Assembly (NCBI GenBank): GCA_015056585.1
Contig: SVFZ01000053.1
Span: forward strand, 1-64,000
Direction: 5' to 3'
DNA: 64,000 nucleotides
From: Butyrivibrio sp.
GTDB lineage: Bacteria > Bacillota > Clostridia > Lachnospirales > Lachnospiraceae
Within the stretch, counting starts at the first letter, position 1. Each line of letters starts with the position of its first letter. Of this stretch, positions 33,005 through 42,383 are shown piece by piece. The translations under genes and the position numbers were made by a program. Below the pieces are notes generated by a model, which made no database searches, was not told the DNA's origin, and was given only the letters and a program-made list of their open reading frames with translations.

Positions 33005-33036
33005 AAGAGGTTCCGGCACTGCCGGGACCTCTTTTC
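33005..33036 (+). terminator. Intrinsic terminator of flagellin 2
   Basis: AAGAGGTTCCGGCA pairs with TGCCGGGACCTCTT (33005-33018 with 33020-33033, one G-U), followed by TTCTT. Confidence 0.85.
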
Positions 33037-33065
33037 TTGCGGGTTTAGGGCAATTCTTTTATAAT
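33037..33065 (+). promoter_or_regulatory. Sigma-A promoter of the two-domain glycosyltransferase gene
   Basis: TTGCGG (33037-33042), 17 bases, TATAAT (33060-33065). It starts just past the flagellin 2 terminator, so this island is not obviously under SigD. Confidence 0.65.
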
Positions 33066-33101
33066 TATATTGTTAACGAAATTGCGCAAAGGTATATCTG
33101 T

Positions 33102-34913
33102 ATGAATGAAAAGAAAGTATGCTTTATTTCCTGCATAAATAACGCGGAGCAGGAAAGCAGAATGATAAAGAATATAGGCATTCTTAGTGTTCCTGAAGAC
33201 TATGAAATTGAATTTATAGGTGTGACGGAAGTAAAATCAGTCTGCGCCGGTTTTAATGAAGCAATGGAGTCGAGTGATGCGAAATACAAAATTTATTTAT
33301 TGCCGGATGTTGAGATTCGTAATATAAATCTGGTGGTTGATATCCTGAAATTGTTCAAACAAATGAATGTAGGCATCATTGGAACTATGGGCGTCTGTGC
33401 TATGCCTTCAGACATGATACTTCAACATGGAATTCTTTACGGACCTGAGAGTAATGAAACAATAGCTGTTACAGAAGATTACATGGAAGTGCTTGCTGTA
33501 ACAGGGGATTTGATGGCTACCCAATATAATATCAGGTGGGATGAAGAAAACTGTGAAGATGATTATTTGTACAGTGTGTTTCAATGCGCTAAGTATAGAG
33601 ACAGAGGGTACAAGGTTATAGTCCCGAGACAGGTCGATGGAGCATGGATATCTGATTCCGGCATAGCAAAGTACAGTTATAAAAATGATAAAACAGAGAA
33701 GAGCAGGAAATATGCTGTAGATAATCTTGCGCGGTTTTTTGGTGTCAGGGGTGGAAAACGATACGGAATATTGTATTTTGAGGAGATAGCAGCAGAAGAA
33801 CTAATATGGCCCATGGTTCAAGGTGGATATGATTTCGAAATTATAGAGCTTGGAATATCGGTTTTTAGCAAAGAAGAAGTAGATAGATGCAGGCTTGTGG
33901 AGTATATACGCGAACATCATTTGGATTATATCATTTCAATAAACTTTTCACCGCTTGTATCATCAGCCTGTGAACTATGCGAAATAAAGTATGTTTCCTG
34001 GGTTTATGACTGTCCGTTACAAACATTATACAACGAGCAGGTCATGAATTCCTGTAATTATATATTCTCTTTTGATAAAGTACAGGTAATCAAGACAAGA
34101 GAAAATGGAGCGAAGCATGTCTACTATCAGCCTCTTGCAACGAATGCCCTAAGGTCCGAATCAATAGAAATAACAAGTGATGAATTTCGAAAGTTTTCTT
34201 GTGATTTATCTTTTATTGGAAGCTTGTATCAGGATGAAGTCTACAAACAGATTGAGGAACGGCTGGGGAATGAGGCCCGCAAAGACTATAGAAATGTTAT
34301 AGATAATGCATTTGGAAAGTGGGATGGAAAAGATAGGATATATCATGTTCTTTCAGAAAGTACACTTAGTGAAATAAAGAATATTGATATATCGGACGCA
34401 CTTGTTGAATCCAATATGAGCGCAGATGATTTTTATGTTGGCAGACTAATTGGACGGGCATTGGCTTATGAAGAGAGAACAAAGATGCTGGAAATACTGG
34501 CATGCTACGGGATAAGATTATATACAGGAAATAGTAATATCAAGATCGATGGAGTTGATGTCAGACCAAGCCTTGATTATCAGACGCAGCTTCCGATAGC
34601 TTATAGGCTGTCTCGCATAAATATAGGAATTACTCTACATACAATTACTTCGGGAATACCTCAGAGAGTATTTGATATTCTTGGAGCCGGAGGTTTTTTA
34701 CTTACAAACTATCAACCGGAAATTCCGGAGTTGTTTAAGGTTGGAACCGAGATAGAGGTTTACAAAGACTTTGATGAGATGAAGGAAAAAGTTGATTACT
34801 ACCTGTCTCATGAAGATCAGCGGGCAAAAATAGCGGCTAACGGTCATAGAAAAGTAAAAGAATACTATAACTATGACCGAAGTCTAAAGGAAATGTTTGC
34901 GAAAATTATCTGA
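33102..34913 (+). CDS. Two-domain glycosyltransferase: StrF-like GT-A plus CgeB-like GT-B
   Basis: A 603-residue fusion. Residues 1-210 resemble the StrF-type GT-A domain: VCFISCINNAEQESRM, SSDAKYKIYLLPDVEIRN with DxE in place of DxD, MATQYNIRWDEEN and RDRGYKVIVPRQVDG. Residues 220-603 form a CgeB-like GT-B unit with SINFSPLVSS, YVSWVYDCPLQTLYN, ITLHTITSGIPQRVFDILGAGGFLLTNYQPEI and NYDRSLKEMF. Thus one polypeptide may add two consecutive sugars. It follows the two flagellin genes directly and has its own sigma-A-like promoter. The acceptor may be flagellin, which is inference from position. Confidence 0.8.
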   Translation: MNEKKVCFISCINNAEQESRMIKNIGILSVPEDYEIEFIGVTEVKSVCAGFNEAMESSDAKYKIYLLPDVEIRNINLVVDILKLFKQMNVGIIGTMGVCAMPSDMILQHGILYGPESNETIAVTEDYMEVLAVTGDLMATQYNIRWDEENCEDDYLYSVFQCAKYRDRGYKVIVPRQVDGAWISDSGIAKYSYKNDKTEKSRKYAVDNLARFFGVRGGKRYGILYFEEIAAEELIWPMVQGGYDFEIIELGISVFSKEEVDRCRLVEYIREHHLDYIISINFSPLVSSACELCEIKYVSWVYDCPLQTLYNEQVMNSCNYIFSFDKVQVIKTRENGAKHVYYQPLATNALRSESIEITSDEFRKFSCDLSFIGSLYQDEVYKQIEERLGNEARKDYRNVIDNAFGKWDGKDRIYHVLSESTLSEIKNIDISDALVESNMSADDFYVGRLIGRALAYEERTKMLEILACYGIRLYTGNSNIKIDGVDVRPSLDYQTQLPIAYRLSRINIGITLHTITSGIPQRVFDILGAGGFLLTNYQPEIPELFKVGTEIEVYKDFDEMKEKVDYYLSHEDQRAKIAANGHRKVKEYYNYDRSLKEMFAKII

Positions 34914-34921
34914 CTAAAAAG

Positions 34922-36097
34922 CTATCTGAAAACACGGGATATTATTTTTGACACTGCGACAGGATAAGTATAACTGTCGCAGATTTTTTTGTATCCTTCG
35001 GTAAGAATGCTGAGTCTTTCGCTTTCATGCGTTAAAAAGAAACCAGCCAGGTCACTCATCTCGTCAAAATTATGATATACAACAATTTCTTTTCCTATAT
35101 CAAATAACTCTTCAATTTCCGGCTGATAATTGGTAAGTATAAAACCTCCGGATCCGATTATATCGAAGACTCTTAGTGGGAGGCCTGAGAAAATGCTATG
35201 TAGTGAAGACGACAAATTAATTTTGGAAAGGTAATATGCTTTAGGCAACGTGCCCTGATATGATAGCCAGGGATAATAGCTAACTCCCTGAATCTTGTCG
35301 TTATCCGATACATTAGCACCGTACCATCTTGGGTTAAGGTGAGATATTTTTTCCATCATTAGCCTTCGCTCGGTATATGCTACTGCACGTGCTATTATTA
35401 CTTCCTCAAAATATAATCTGTTGGGGAGATTAAGCTTTTCGCCGGGATCTTCCGCAGATAGTCTCGACATTGCATAAATTAACTCATCGGAAAGTATATT
35501 ATGAATATGATCTCTCCCATCCCATTTTCCGATCATTCCGTATGCAGCACTATCAAGTTCATCCTGAAAATCAGGCGTAAGGTTATTTCGATAAAAAGAA
35601 TAGCGACCATCCACGTATGGCATCCCTACAAAAGAAATATCGCATGAGTATTCTTTCTCGTCATTTTCGCTAATTATAGTCTGCCCAAGTCTTGAGATAT
35701 TTGCGGCAAGGGGGAGATAATAAAGATTAGGAAGTGCTCGTTCTTTGCAGACATTTAGCAGGTATTTATCAAAAATAAAAAAATAGTTTGTGGTATTATA
35801 GGCACTATCATTGTACAGAGATTGCAGCGGACAGTCATATATCCAAGAAGCATAAGGGATTGAAAGATCTCTGCAGGCAATAGATATAGTGGGAGAAAAA
35901 TTCATAGAAAACACAATATCAGCAGGATTGGCTGAGACGTATTTCTTAATGGAGTCAACGCAAGATTCGTCATTGTCTAAAGTGCTACAGTCGATATCAA
36001 AACAGTCGCAGTCGTGTCCTGACTCCATAATGCCCCATATTATGTCTTCCATAACAATGTCTTTGCATCTAACAAGTAAGCATCTTTTTTTATTCAT
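34922..36097 (-). CDS. CgeB/DUF3880-type glycosyltransferase
   Basis: A 391-residue GT-B enzyme, paralogous to the C-terminal part of the preceding convergent gene. Shared blocks are SMNFSPTISIACRDLSIPYASWIYDCPLQSLYN, FDKYLLN, NLSSSLHSIFSGLPLRVFDIIGSGGFILTNYQPEI and a C-terminal SYTYPVAVSKI helix. The ATG at 36097, eight bases after GGAG, is preferred to a TTG at 36100. It ends eight bases from the end of the 33102 gene in tail-to-tail orientation and is divergent from the 36214 gene, so it is separately transcribed. Confidence 0.82.
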   Translation of the reverse strand: MNKKRCLLVRCKDIVMEDIIWGIMESGHDCDCFDIDCSTLDNDESCVDSIKKYVSANPADIVFSMNFSPTISIACRDLSIPYASWIYDCPLQSLYNDSAYNTTNYFFIFDKYLLNVCKERALPNLYYLPLAANISRLGQTIISENDEKEYSCDISFVGMPYVDGRYSFYRNNLTPDFQDELDSAAYGMIGKWDGRDHIHNILSDELIYAMSRLSAEDPGEKLNLPNRLYFEEVIIARAVAYTERRLMMEKISHLNPRWYGANVSDNDKIQGVSYYPWLSYQGTLPKAYYLSKINLSSSLHSIFSGLPLRVFDIIGSGGFILTNYQPEIEELFDIGKEIVVYHNFDEMSDLAGFFLTHESERLSILTEGYKKICDSYTYPVAVSKIISRVFR

Positions 36098-36213
36098 CAA
36101 TTTATCTCCATGGGATAAGAAAATACTCTACTAAATAAGTATACACTATAATGTGTTACAATAATATTGTAGAAACGTTAATTGGCACAGATGTTAAGCT
36201 AAGGATAATACAG

Positions 36214-37392
36214 ATGAAAGTTCTTTTTTTGGATTGGAACAGTTATGGGAACAAGGATATCATAGATGCCTTTAAAGAACTTGGAAATGGTAATGGCTAT
36301 GAGATTGAGATGTATCCCTATGACAACCATATAGAAAGAGATGATGCAAAGTTTGCCAATAAATTTAAGGAGGATTTATCGGCGAAAAATCCGGATTACG
36401 TTATGTCTTTCAACTTTTTTCCAATTATATCCAAAACCTGTAATGAGACCGGTATTAAATATATTTCATGGGTATATGACAGCCCGGCTCTAAATCTTTT
36501 TTCGTATACACTTATAAATCCATGTAACTATGTGTTTGTTTTTGATTCACAGATGTATGAGATATTCGCGTCCCAGGGAATAAAGACTGTTTTTTACCTC
36601 CCTATGGCGGCTGCAGTCGGAAGATATGATCTTTTTGAAAAAAGTGAAGACTTAAGGAGAAAATGGGGCGGAACAATTTCTTTTGTGGGAAATCTCTATA
36701 CAGAAAGTCACAATTATTATGATCAGATAGAAAATGAGCTATCCGATTATGCAAGAGGATACTTAAATGGACTGATGAAAGCTCAGATGGGAATATATGG
36801 TATTGATTTGGTGGAAAAATCATTACCGGGAAGTGTTATGAAGGAGATGGTTGATGCATTAGGAGCAAAACCAAACTATGATGGGGTAGAGACATATGAG
36901 TATCTTTACTCAAATTATGTAATAAACAGGAAGATAACAGCTGTGGAACGCTCGCAGTTTTTAACCATGATAGGGGAAAAATATGAGGTAAATCTTTATA
37001 CAGGAGATAAGAACTTCAAGGCTAAGGGCATTAATAACAGAGGGAAAGTGGAATACTATTCTGAAATGCCATACGTTTTCAAAAACAGCGATATAAATCT
37101 GAATATAACTTTAAGAAGCATACAAAGGGGAATGCCACTTAGGTGCATAGATATCATGGGCTGTGAAGGATTTCTTTTAACAAACTATCAGGAAGACTTT
37201 ATGAGGTTTTTTAGTCCGGGTGAAGATTACGTATTTTATGATAGCAGACAGGATCTTATGGATAAGATTGAATACTATTTGCTGCATGAAGATGAAAGGC
37301 AGGCAATTGCTCAAAGAGGGTATGAAAAAATAAAGGCAGGACATACCTACAGGCATAGGCTGGAAGAGATATTTGACATTGTGAGGTCATGA
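36214..37392 (+). CDS. CgeB/DUF3880-type glycosyltransferase
   Basis: A 392-residue GT-B enzyme closest in layout to the 26266 gene: MKVLFLDWNSYGNKD at the N-terminus, SFNFFPIISKTCNETGIKYISWVYDSP (Cys replaced by Ser compared with its paralogues), LNITLRSIQRGMPLRCIDIMGCEGFLLTNYQEDF, and a GHTYRHRLEEI ending. The ATG at 36214 (AAGGA eight bases upstream) aligns with relatives. An upstream ATG at 36151 overlaps a TATAAT (36147-36152) that is more likely the -10. It overlaps or touches the next gene (ATGA), so the two are coupled. Confidence 0.82.
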   Translation: MKVLFLDWNSYGNKDIIDAFKELGNGNGYEIEMYPYDNHIERDDAKFANKFKEDLSAKNPDYVMSFNFFPIISKTCNETGIKYISWVYDSPALNLFSYTLINPCNYVFVFDSQMYEIFASQGIKTVFYLPMAAAVGRYDLFEKSEDLRRKWGGTISFVGNLYTESHNYYDQIENELSDYARGYLNGLMKAQMGIYGIDLVEKSLPGSVMKEMVDALGAKPNYDGVETYEYLYSNYVINRKITAVERSQFLTMIGEKYEVNLYTGDKNFKAKGINNRGKVEYYSEMPYVFKNSDINLNITLRSIQRGMPLRCIDIMGCEGFLLTNYQEDFMRFFSPGEDYVFYDSRQDLMDKIEYYLLHEDERQAIAQRGYEKIKAGHTYRHRLEEIFDIVRS

Positions 37393-37394
37393 GT

Positions 37395-39443
37395 ATGGAC
37401 GAGATTTGCTTTGATACATTGGTAGTGATAACCCCTAAGGATGTTACCAGACTTTTGAAACTCTATCCAAGATTAGTGGATTGCATTTCTTATGGCAGAA
37501 TATGCTTCATCGGAGCGAAGGAAGTTGGAGATATAGTTTGTAATGATGAGAATATCGGGAGCAGAGTTTCCTTCGTTGAAGAAAACAGTTTAATCCCATT
37601 TTCTGAAGTACATGAGTGTATCAGCAAAAAAATGGAAGGTATTCTCGCCGGAAGACAATTGCCAAGAGGCGTTACCGGATGGTACTATCAGCAATTTCTG
37701 AAGATGCAATATGCAAAGGACTGTAAAGACGAATACTACATGGTGTGGGACGGGGATACAATTCCATGCAAAAAGATAAGCATGTTTCAGGAAGAGTCCG
37801 GGAAACCATACCTTGATATGAAACATGAGTATCATGCCGAATATTTTGAGACTCTAGGGAAAATATTGCCGGGCTTTAGAAAAGTGATTGAGCGGTCTTT
37901 TATCTCCGAGCATATGTTGATAAAAGTTGAAATCATGAGGAGTCTTATCGCTGAGATTGAGAATAATTCTTCAATAGAAGGAAATACTTTCTGGGAAAAG
38001 ATAATAAATGTCATTCCGGCGGAAAAGATACAAGATTCCTCTTTTAGTGAATTTGAGACATATGGTACATATACTGCCATCCGATTTCAGGATGTGTATA
38101 AACTCAGAGAATGGCATTCTTTCAGGCAAGGGGGAACTTTTTTTGATATCAATACTATTTCTGAAAGGGATTTTAACTGGCTATCCAAAGACTTTGATGC
38201 CATTTCTTTTGAAAAGGGACACACTGTAAGGGAAGATAATGCCAATCTCTTTGACAATCCATACTATCAGGAAAAATTGACACCAAAACAGATGCTTCAG
38301 GCTGCCCAGATGGAATACAAAGACGGGTATAAGGAGGTTTGGGCTGATGACAAGAATATTGAAACTGCTAACGTGTCTGCGGGTGGATTTTGTGAAAAAG
38401 ATAATGAAAAAAGCGATGCAGAGAAGGGTAATAAGACAAGGCAGCTTTTACTGGGAATAAGATCTATGCTTGATGAGAATGGTGCATTTCTCGATGAACT
38501 TCCTGTTAGCGATATTATTTCATGTATATATATTGAGCTTTACGGATTAAGACAACTTTACGGGAAATGTCATTTTTCGGAGTTGGATGATAAGCTCATG
38601 CGCTATTCGGAACTTCTTTCGGCTTCAAAAGATACCGGGGATTTGCAGCAAGCAGCAGAGATTATTGATCATCTGATTGATTTCCAGAATTCACTTCCGG
38701 ATGCAGAGTCAGCTCAGACGTTCATAGAGAATGCCAATTATAATAAGGCTCTCTTGCTGCATAGGGAGAAGAAAACAGTGCTGGTCATAGGAGATTCCCA
38801 TGTGAATTTCTTTAGCGGTAACGAGGAACTTTCATTTATTCCAATAGGGAATGATGTAAACACTTGCGAGCAGATCAACGGACTTCCTATCACAGTCCTG
38901 CATCTGGGGCCATCACTTGCCTACAACAGTAACAGGTATGGGACGAGCACAAGGTTTAGGGAAAAGCTTGATTGGTTAATGGAAGAGTTTATACAGCAAG
39001 GTGACAGGATAATCTGTGTACTGGGCGAAATCGATATGAGGGCACATGTGCTCAGACAGGCTGAAATACAGAACAAGACTTATCAGGAGATTGTAGATAA
39101 GATAGCGGACAATTATAGTGTTTTTTTGCTGTGGCTTAAAAACCTTGGATATGATGTGTACTGCTACGGACCAATAGCATCCCAAAAGGACAGTGCTCCC
39201 AATACTCCGGAGCATCCAAGAGTTGGCAGTGAGAGGGACAGAAATAGAGCAACCGAGTATTTTACTGAACGAATGGTGGAATTTTGTCAGGATAACGGCA
39301 TAGATTTCTTTTCTCTTTTTGATGAGATGATCACTAAAGACTATGAAACAAAGGAAGAATTTTTGTCCGGGGATAGATTTCATCTGGGACAGTATGCGGC
39401 AAAGTCTCTGGAGCAGATGCTTTCTCAGCTTGGGCTGATTTAA
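37395..39443 (+). CDS. DUF6492-like transferase fused to an SGNH/GDSL-type domain
   Basis: A 682-residue two-domain protein. Residues 1-270 resemble DUF6492 proteins, which look like GT-A transferases: GVTGWYYQQFLKMQYAKD, then DEYYMVWDGDTIPCKK with a DGD motif. Residues 460-682 are SGNH hydrolase-like: VLVIGDSHVNF (block I Ser), a LGEIDMRAH segment in the Asn/Asp position and SGDRFHLGQYA with the terminal Asp-x-x-His. A charged linker of about 190 residues lies between. SGNH domains in glycan loci act as acetylesterases or acetyltransferases. So it may add a sugar and handle O-acetyl groups. The ATG at 37395 is eight bases after GAGG. Confidence 0.72.
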   Translation: MDEICFDTLVVITPKDVTRLLKLYPRLVDCISYGRICFIGAKEVGDIVCNDENIGSRVSFVEENSLIPFSEVHECISKKMEGILAGRQLPRGVTGWYYQQFLKMQYAKDCKDEYYMVWDGDTIPCKKISMFQEESGKPYLDMKHEYHAEYFETLGKILPGFRKVIERSFISEHMLIKVEIMRSLIAEIENNSSIEGNTFWEKIINVIPAEKIQDSSFSEFETYGTYTAIRFQDVYKLREWHSFRQGGTFFDINTISERDFNWLSKDFDAISFEKGHTVREDNANLFDNPYYQEKLTPKQMLQAAQMEYKDGYKEVWADDKNIETANVSAGGFCEKDNEKSDAEKGNKTRQLLLGIRSMLDENGAFLDELPVSDIISCIYIELYGLRQLYGKCHFSELDDKLMRYSELLSASKDTGDLQQAAEIIDHLIDFQNSLPDAESAQTFIENANYNKALLLHREKKTVLVIGDSHVNFFSGNEELSFIPIGNDVNTCEQINGLPITVLHLGPSLAYNSNRYGTSTRFREKLDWLMEEFIQQGDRIICVLGEIDMRAHVLRQAEIQNKTYQEIVDKIADNYSVFLLWLKNLGYDVYCYGPIASQKDSAPNTPEHPRVGSERDRNRATEYFTERMVEFCQDNGIDFFSLFDEMITKDYETKEEFLSGDRFHLGQYAAKSLEQMLSQLGLI

Positions 39444-39459
39444 AGGATTGGTAAATGAT

Positions 39460-40470
39460 ATGAAAAAAGTGAGTGTAATAGTACCGGCATATAATGCCCA
39501 TGATACGCTGGCAAGGTGCCTGGGAAGCCTAGTGCATCAGACATTGGAGAATATAGAGATAATTGTGGTTAATGATGCCTCCAAGGATGATACCTGGGAA
39601 ATAATGAAGCGGTGTGAATCCCAGTTTCCAGATAAAGTAACAATAATAAACTCCGGTATTAATTCAGGCCCCGGAGGAGCGAGAAATATAGGAATTGATG
39701 CTTCGACAGGTGAATATATAGGATTGGTAGATGCAGATGATTATGTTGCTGCAACCATGTATGAAAAACTATATGAGCAGGCAGAGAAAAACAAAACAGA
39801 TATTGCAGATTGCGGGTTTTACAGAGAATCCAATGATAAGGCTCTTTTAACTGTAAGTGATGATCTTGAAGGGGAACTCGATGATTATAAACGGTCAAAG
39901 CTTATTTGCAGTGGGGGATATCTGGTAACAAAGATATTTAAAAGAGAACTGTTTAATGATCCTCAAATCAGGATGCAGAGAAATATGACGGCATTGGAGG
40001 ACTTTGAAATACTGATATATATGTATCTTAGGGCGAAGAGCATATCTGCAGTGAAAGAAGTTTTGTATAATTACTGCGATACTGCCGGGTCAAGCACTAA
40101 GATGACAGATTTGGACATATATTATGACTCTGTTTATAGGGCTATGAAAGGAACTTACGAAACATGCCATGCTATGCCCACATATGAAGGCTCCCAAAGG
40201 GCAGTGGAGTATATGCTTGTTAATATATACTCTTATGGTATTAATCGCTGCTTGCACGATCAGATAGCTATGCTGGGGCCTGGAATGAAGAATGTGGGCA
40301 AGTACTTTGAAAAAATCAGTGTTCATGAAAGAGAACTGATAAAGAATCTGGTTATGCTAAGGCATGAAGTCATACACATAGATTATGATGAGAATCCGGA
40401 GATTATTAAACGAATCGCACCTCTTGACTTGAAAATCATTAAAAGGTGCGATGAGTTGTTTGTGTGTTGA
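39460..40470 (+). CDS. Glycosyltransferase family 2
   Basis: A 336-residue GT2 enzyme: KKVSVIVPAYNAHDTLARCLGSL at the N-terminus, VVNDASKDDT in the DDGS position, GGARNIGIDASTGEYIGLVDADDYV with the metal DxD, and TALEDFEI in the catalytic-base region. The ATG at 39460 matches relatives, while a TTG at 39448 would add four residues. It ends five bases from the end of the convergent 40475 gene. No terminator was seen in the gap. Confidence 0.9.
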   Translation: MKKVSVIVPAYNAHDTLARCLGSLVHQTLENIEIIVVNDASKDDTWEIMKRCESQFPDKVTIINSGINSGPGGARNIGIDASTGEYIGLVDADDYVAATMYEKLYEQAEKNKTDIADCGFYRESNDKALLTVSDDLEGELDDYKRSKLICSGGYLVTKIFKRELFNDPQIRMQRNMTALEDFEILIYMYLRAKSISAVKEVLYNYCDTAGSSTKMTDLDIYYDSVYRAMKGTYETCHAMPTYEGSQRAVEYMLVNIYSYGINRCLHDQIAMLGPGMKNVGKYFEKISVHERELIKNLVMLRHEVIHIDYDENPEIIKRIAPLDLKIIKRCDELFVC

Positions 40471-40474
40471 ATTA

Positions 40475-42370
40475 TCAGTGAACTTTCACGGCCCGGAACC
40501 AGGGATTATCAAAAATAAGGAGATCGCACAGATCGAATTCGTAGTTGTTTTTCCAGCATGAATAACAAAAACTCATTTGATCTCGGTGATGGTTGTAGGT
40601 AAGAAGTTCTGCCCACCAGTCATCCATGACTTTCTTCAGAATGGGATCATGATGACTTCTGACAAGAAATCCGGCTTCTGTTATAAAAGTTTCGTTTTTA
40701 AATCCATCACATCTGTACCTCGTAATTTGTTTATCAAGTTCTTCTCTTGTTGCCTTTTTGTTTTCAACGATTGCATTTGCTTCCTGGTCTATAGTTGACC
40801 AGCAATGGTGAGCACAACATATCATGCTTTTATCTTTTTGGTATAGGTGGATGAAACTCGAAAGTTCACGCTTAATCTGGATACTGCCATCAACATAAAT
40901 GGACCAGTCGTAGTCAGGGAAAAAATCAAATGGGTGCATCTTGGTGTAACGGTTAAGTAATGGAGCACTAAACCCGTGGGGATTATCAATGACGCGGATA
41001 TCCCAGGAACCGTGATAATCCTTTGGCTGTGAGTCAGTAAGAAGCACATAGTCAAGGTTTTTGTCAATTTCCAATGGCTCCGGGATTTCGTCATATCCAC
41101 CGGTTATGGACATATATACCACTCCTTTTCCTTCAAACCATGGTGAATCTTTTTTGTATTTTTCGTGATAAATATCCCGGACATGCCTGTAATAGGAGAT
41201 GATTTCAGCTGCATTTTCTAGCTGAGAGTTCAAAACTTCGCAGTTTCTTTTTAGGGCAGTATTTTCTTTTACAATAGAAGCAACTTTTGAGTGGCTGTCT
41301 TTTATAACTTCTGTCAGCTTTTGCATAAAGTCGAGTAATACTTCATCACCTAAGAGATGTTCCATGCTTCTTCTACAGCTCATAGGAGTTATGGGAGGAA
41401 ACTGGTTATTTTTTATCATATCTAAGACTTTTATAAAGAACTGTTCATCATTAAATGGAATGATAAAGCCGTTTTCACCAGGACGTATTTTTTCCAATGG
41501 TCCCTCTGTAGGCGTAGTTATGACAAACATACCACAAAGCAGGGCTTCAACAATAACAAGAGAGGATGATTCTGTGTCAGAAGTAAGAACAAGAGCTTTG
41601 CAGTCTGTAAGCACTTCCCAGGGGTTATCCAGCCATCCATGGAAGGTGACTCTGTCAGATATTTTTAGGGATTTACAGTATTCTTTTAAGGTGTCCATGC
41701 TACTCCCATCAGGATCTCCGTCACCAACAAGCTCAAGAGTCCAGTCAGGGCCTGCTTTGCTTAATGAAGATAGAAGGAAGGGTATATTTTTTTCAGGAGC
41801 TAATCTTCCGACAAAGGCCAGTTTAAAGGAGTCTCTGTTTTCTGAATATACGAGTTTGCTTTTGTCTATGGGATTTGTAATTGTATATACTTTCGAACCT
41901 TCAATATGATGTCTGATTTTCTCTGCTATTTTTTTATTAATAGCAAAGTGGGCGTCAGCAAGAGACAGCTCTTCATAACCGCCCAAACCCATCTTTATGT
42001 AAGTTTCTATTGTACTGTGGAGCCAGGATACTATAGGTACCAGCAGACCTGTTTTTGCCACGGCCGCTTTAGCGGTGGGTACTAGCTTGGGCCATCCGGT
42101 GGCAAGTATAATATCCGGGACACCGTTTTGATCAAGAAATTCAGAATATTTATTCGATAAATATTCGAAGTTGTTGTTCCATTGCTCTTTATTTACATCT
42201 ATAAGAGCATGAAATTCCAAATTTTCGTCAGTCCAAAATTTTCCAATCCACAAAAGATTTATAATTCGAACATGGAATCCACTTGAATCTAAATACTTTG
42301 CAGTTGTATTTATAACATTTTCTACTCCGCCTCTAAAACCTACGGCTACTAAAATATCAACTGTTGGCAT
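40475..42370 (-). CDS. GT4 glycosyltransferase fused to DUF616-type (TOD1/MUCI70) domain
   Basis: A 631-residue fusion. Residues 1-335 are a GT-B family 4 enzyme: VGFRGGVENVINTTAKYL, LAFVGRLAPEKNIPFLL, then SDTESSSLVIVEALLCGMFVITT with the E-x7-E nucleotide-sugar motif. A coiled linker (about 340-400) follows. Residues 410-631 match the DUF616/TOD1 glycosyltransferase-like domain: VYMSITGGYDEIPEP, DYDWSIYVDGSIQI (DxD-like), then HHRDQMSFCYSCW. It lies head-to-tail with the 42384 gene on the minus strand, thirteen bases downstream, so those two form an operon. Substrates unknown. Confidence 0.82.
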   Translation of the reverse strand: MPTVDILVAVGFRGGVENVINTTAKYLDSSGFHVRIINLLWIGKFWTDENLEFHALIDVNKEQWNNNFEYLSNKYSEFLDQNGVPDIILATGWPKLVPTAKAAVAKTGLLVPIVSWLHSTIETYIKMGLGGYEELSLADAHFAINKKIAEKIRHHIEGSKVYTITNPIDKSKLVYSENRDSFKLAFVGRLAPEKNIPFLLSSLSKAGPDWTLELVGDGDPDGSSMDTLKEYCKSLKISDRVTFHGWLDNPWEVLTDCKALVLTSDTESSSLVIVEALLCGMFVITTPTEGPLEKIRPGENGFIIPFNDEQFFIKVLDMIKNNQFPPITPMSCRRSMEHLLGDEVLLDFMQKLTEVIKDSHSKVASIVKENTALKRNCEVLNSQLENAAEIISYYRHVRDIYHEKYKKDSPWFEGKGVVYMSITGGYDEIPEPLEIDKNLDYVLLTDSQPKDYHGSWDIRVIDNPHGFSAPLLNRYTKMHPFDFFPDYDWSIYVDGSIQIKRELSSFIHLYQKDKSMICCAHHCWSTIDQEANAIVENKKATREELDKQITRYRCDGFKNETFITEAGFLVRSHHDPILKKVMDDWWAELLTYNHHRDQMSFCYSCWKNNYEFDLCDLLIFDNPWFRAVKVH

Positions 42371-42383
42371 AGTTCACCTCGTT

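Noticed and set aside
41364..41909. Plus-strand 181-residue ORF
   Set aside because: It lies wholly inside the GT4/DUF616 gene on the other strand and has no recognisable motifs or ribosome site.
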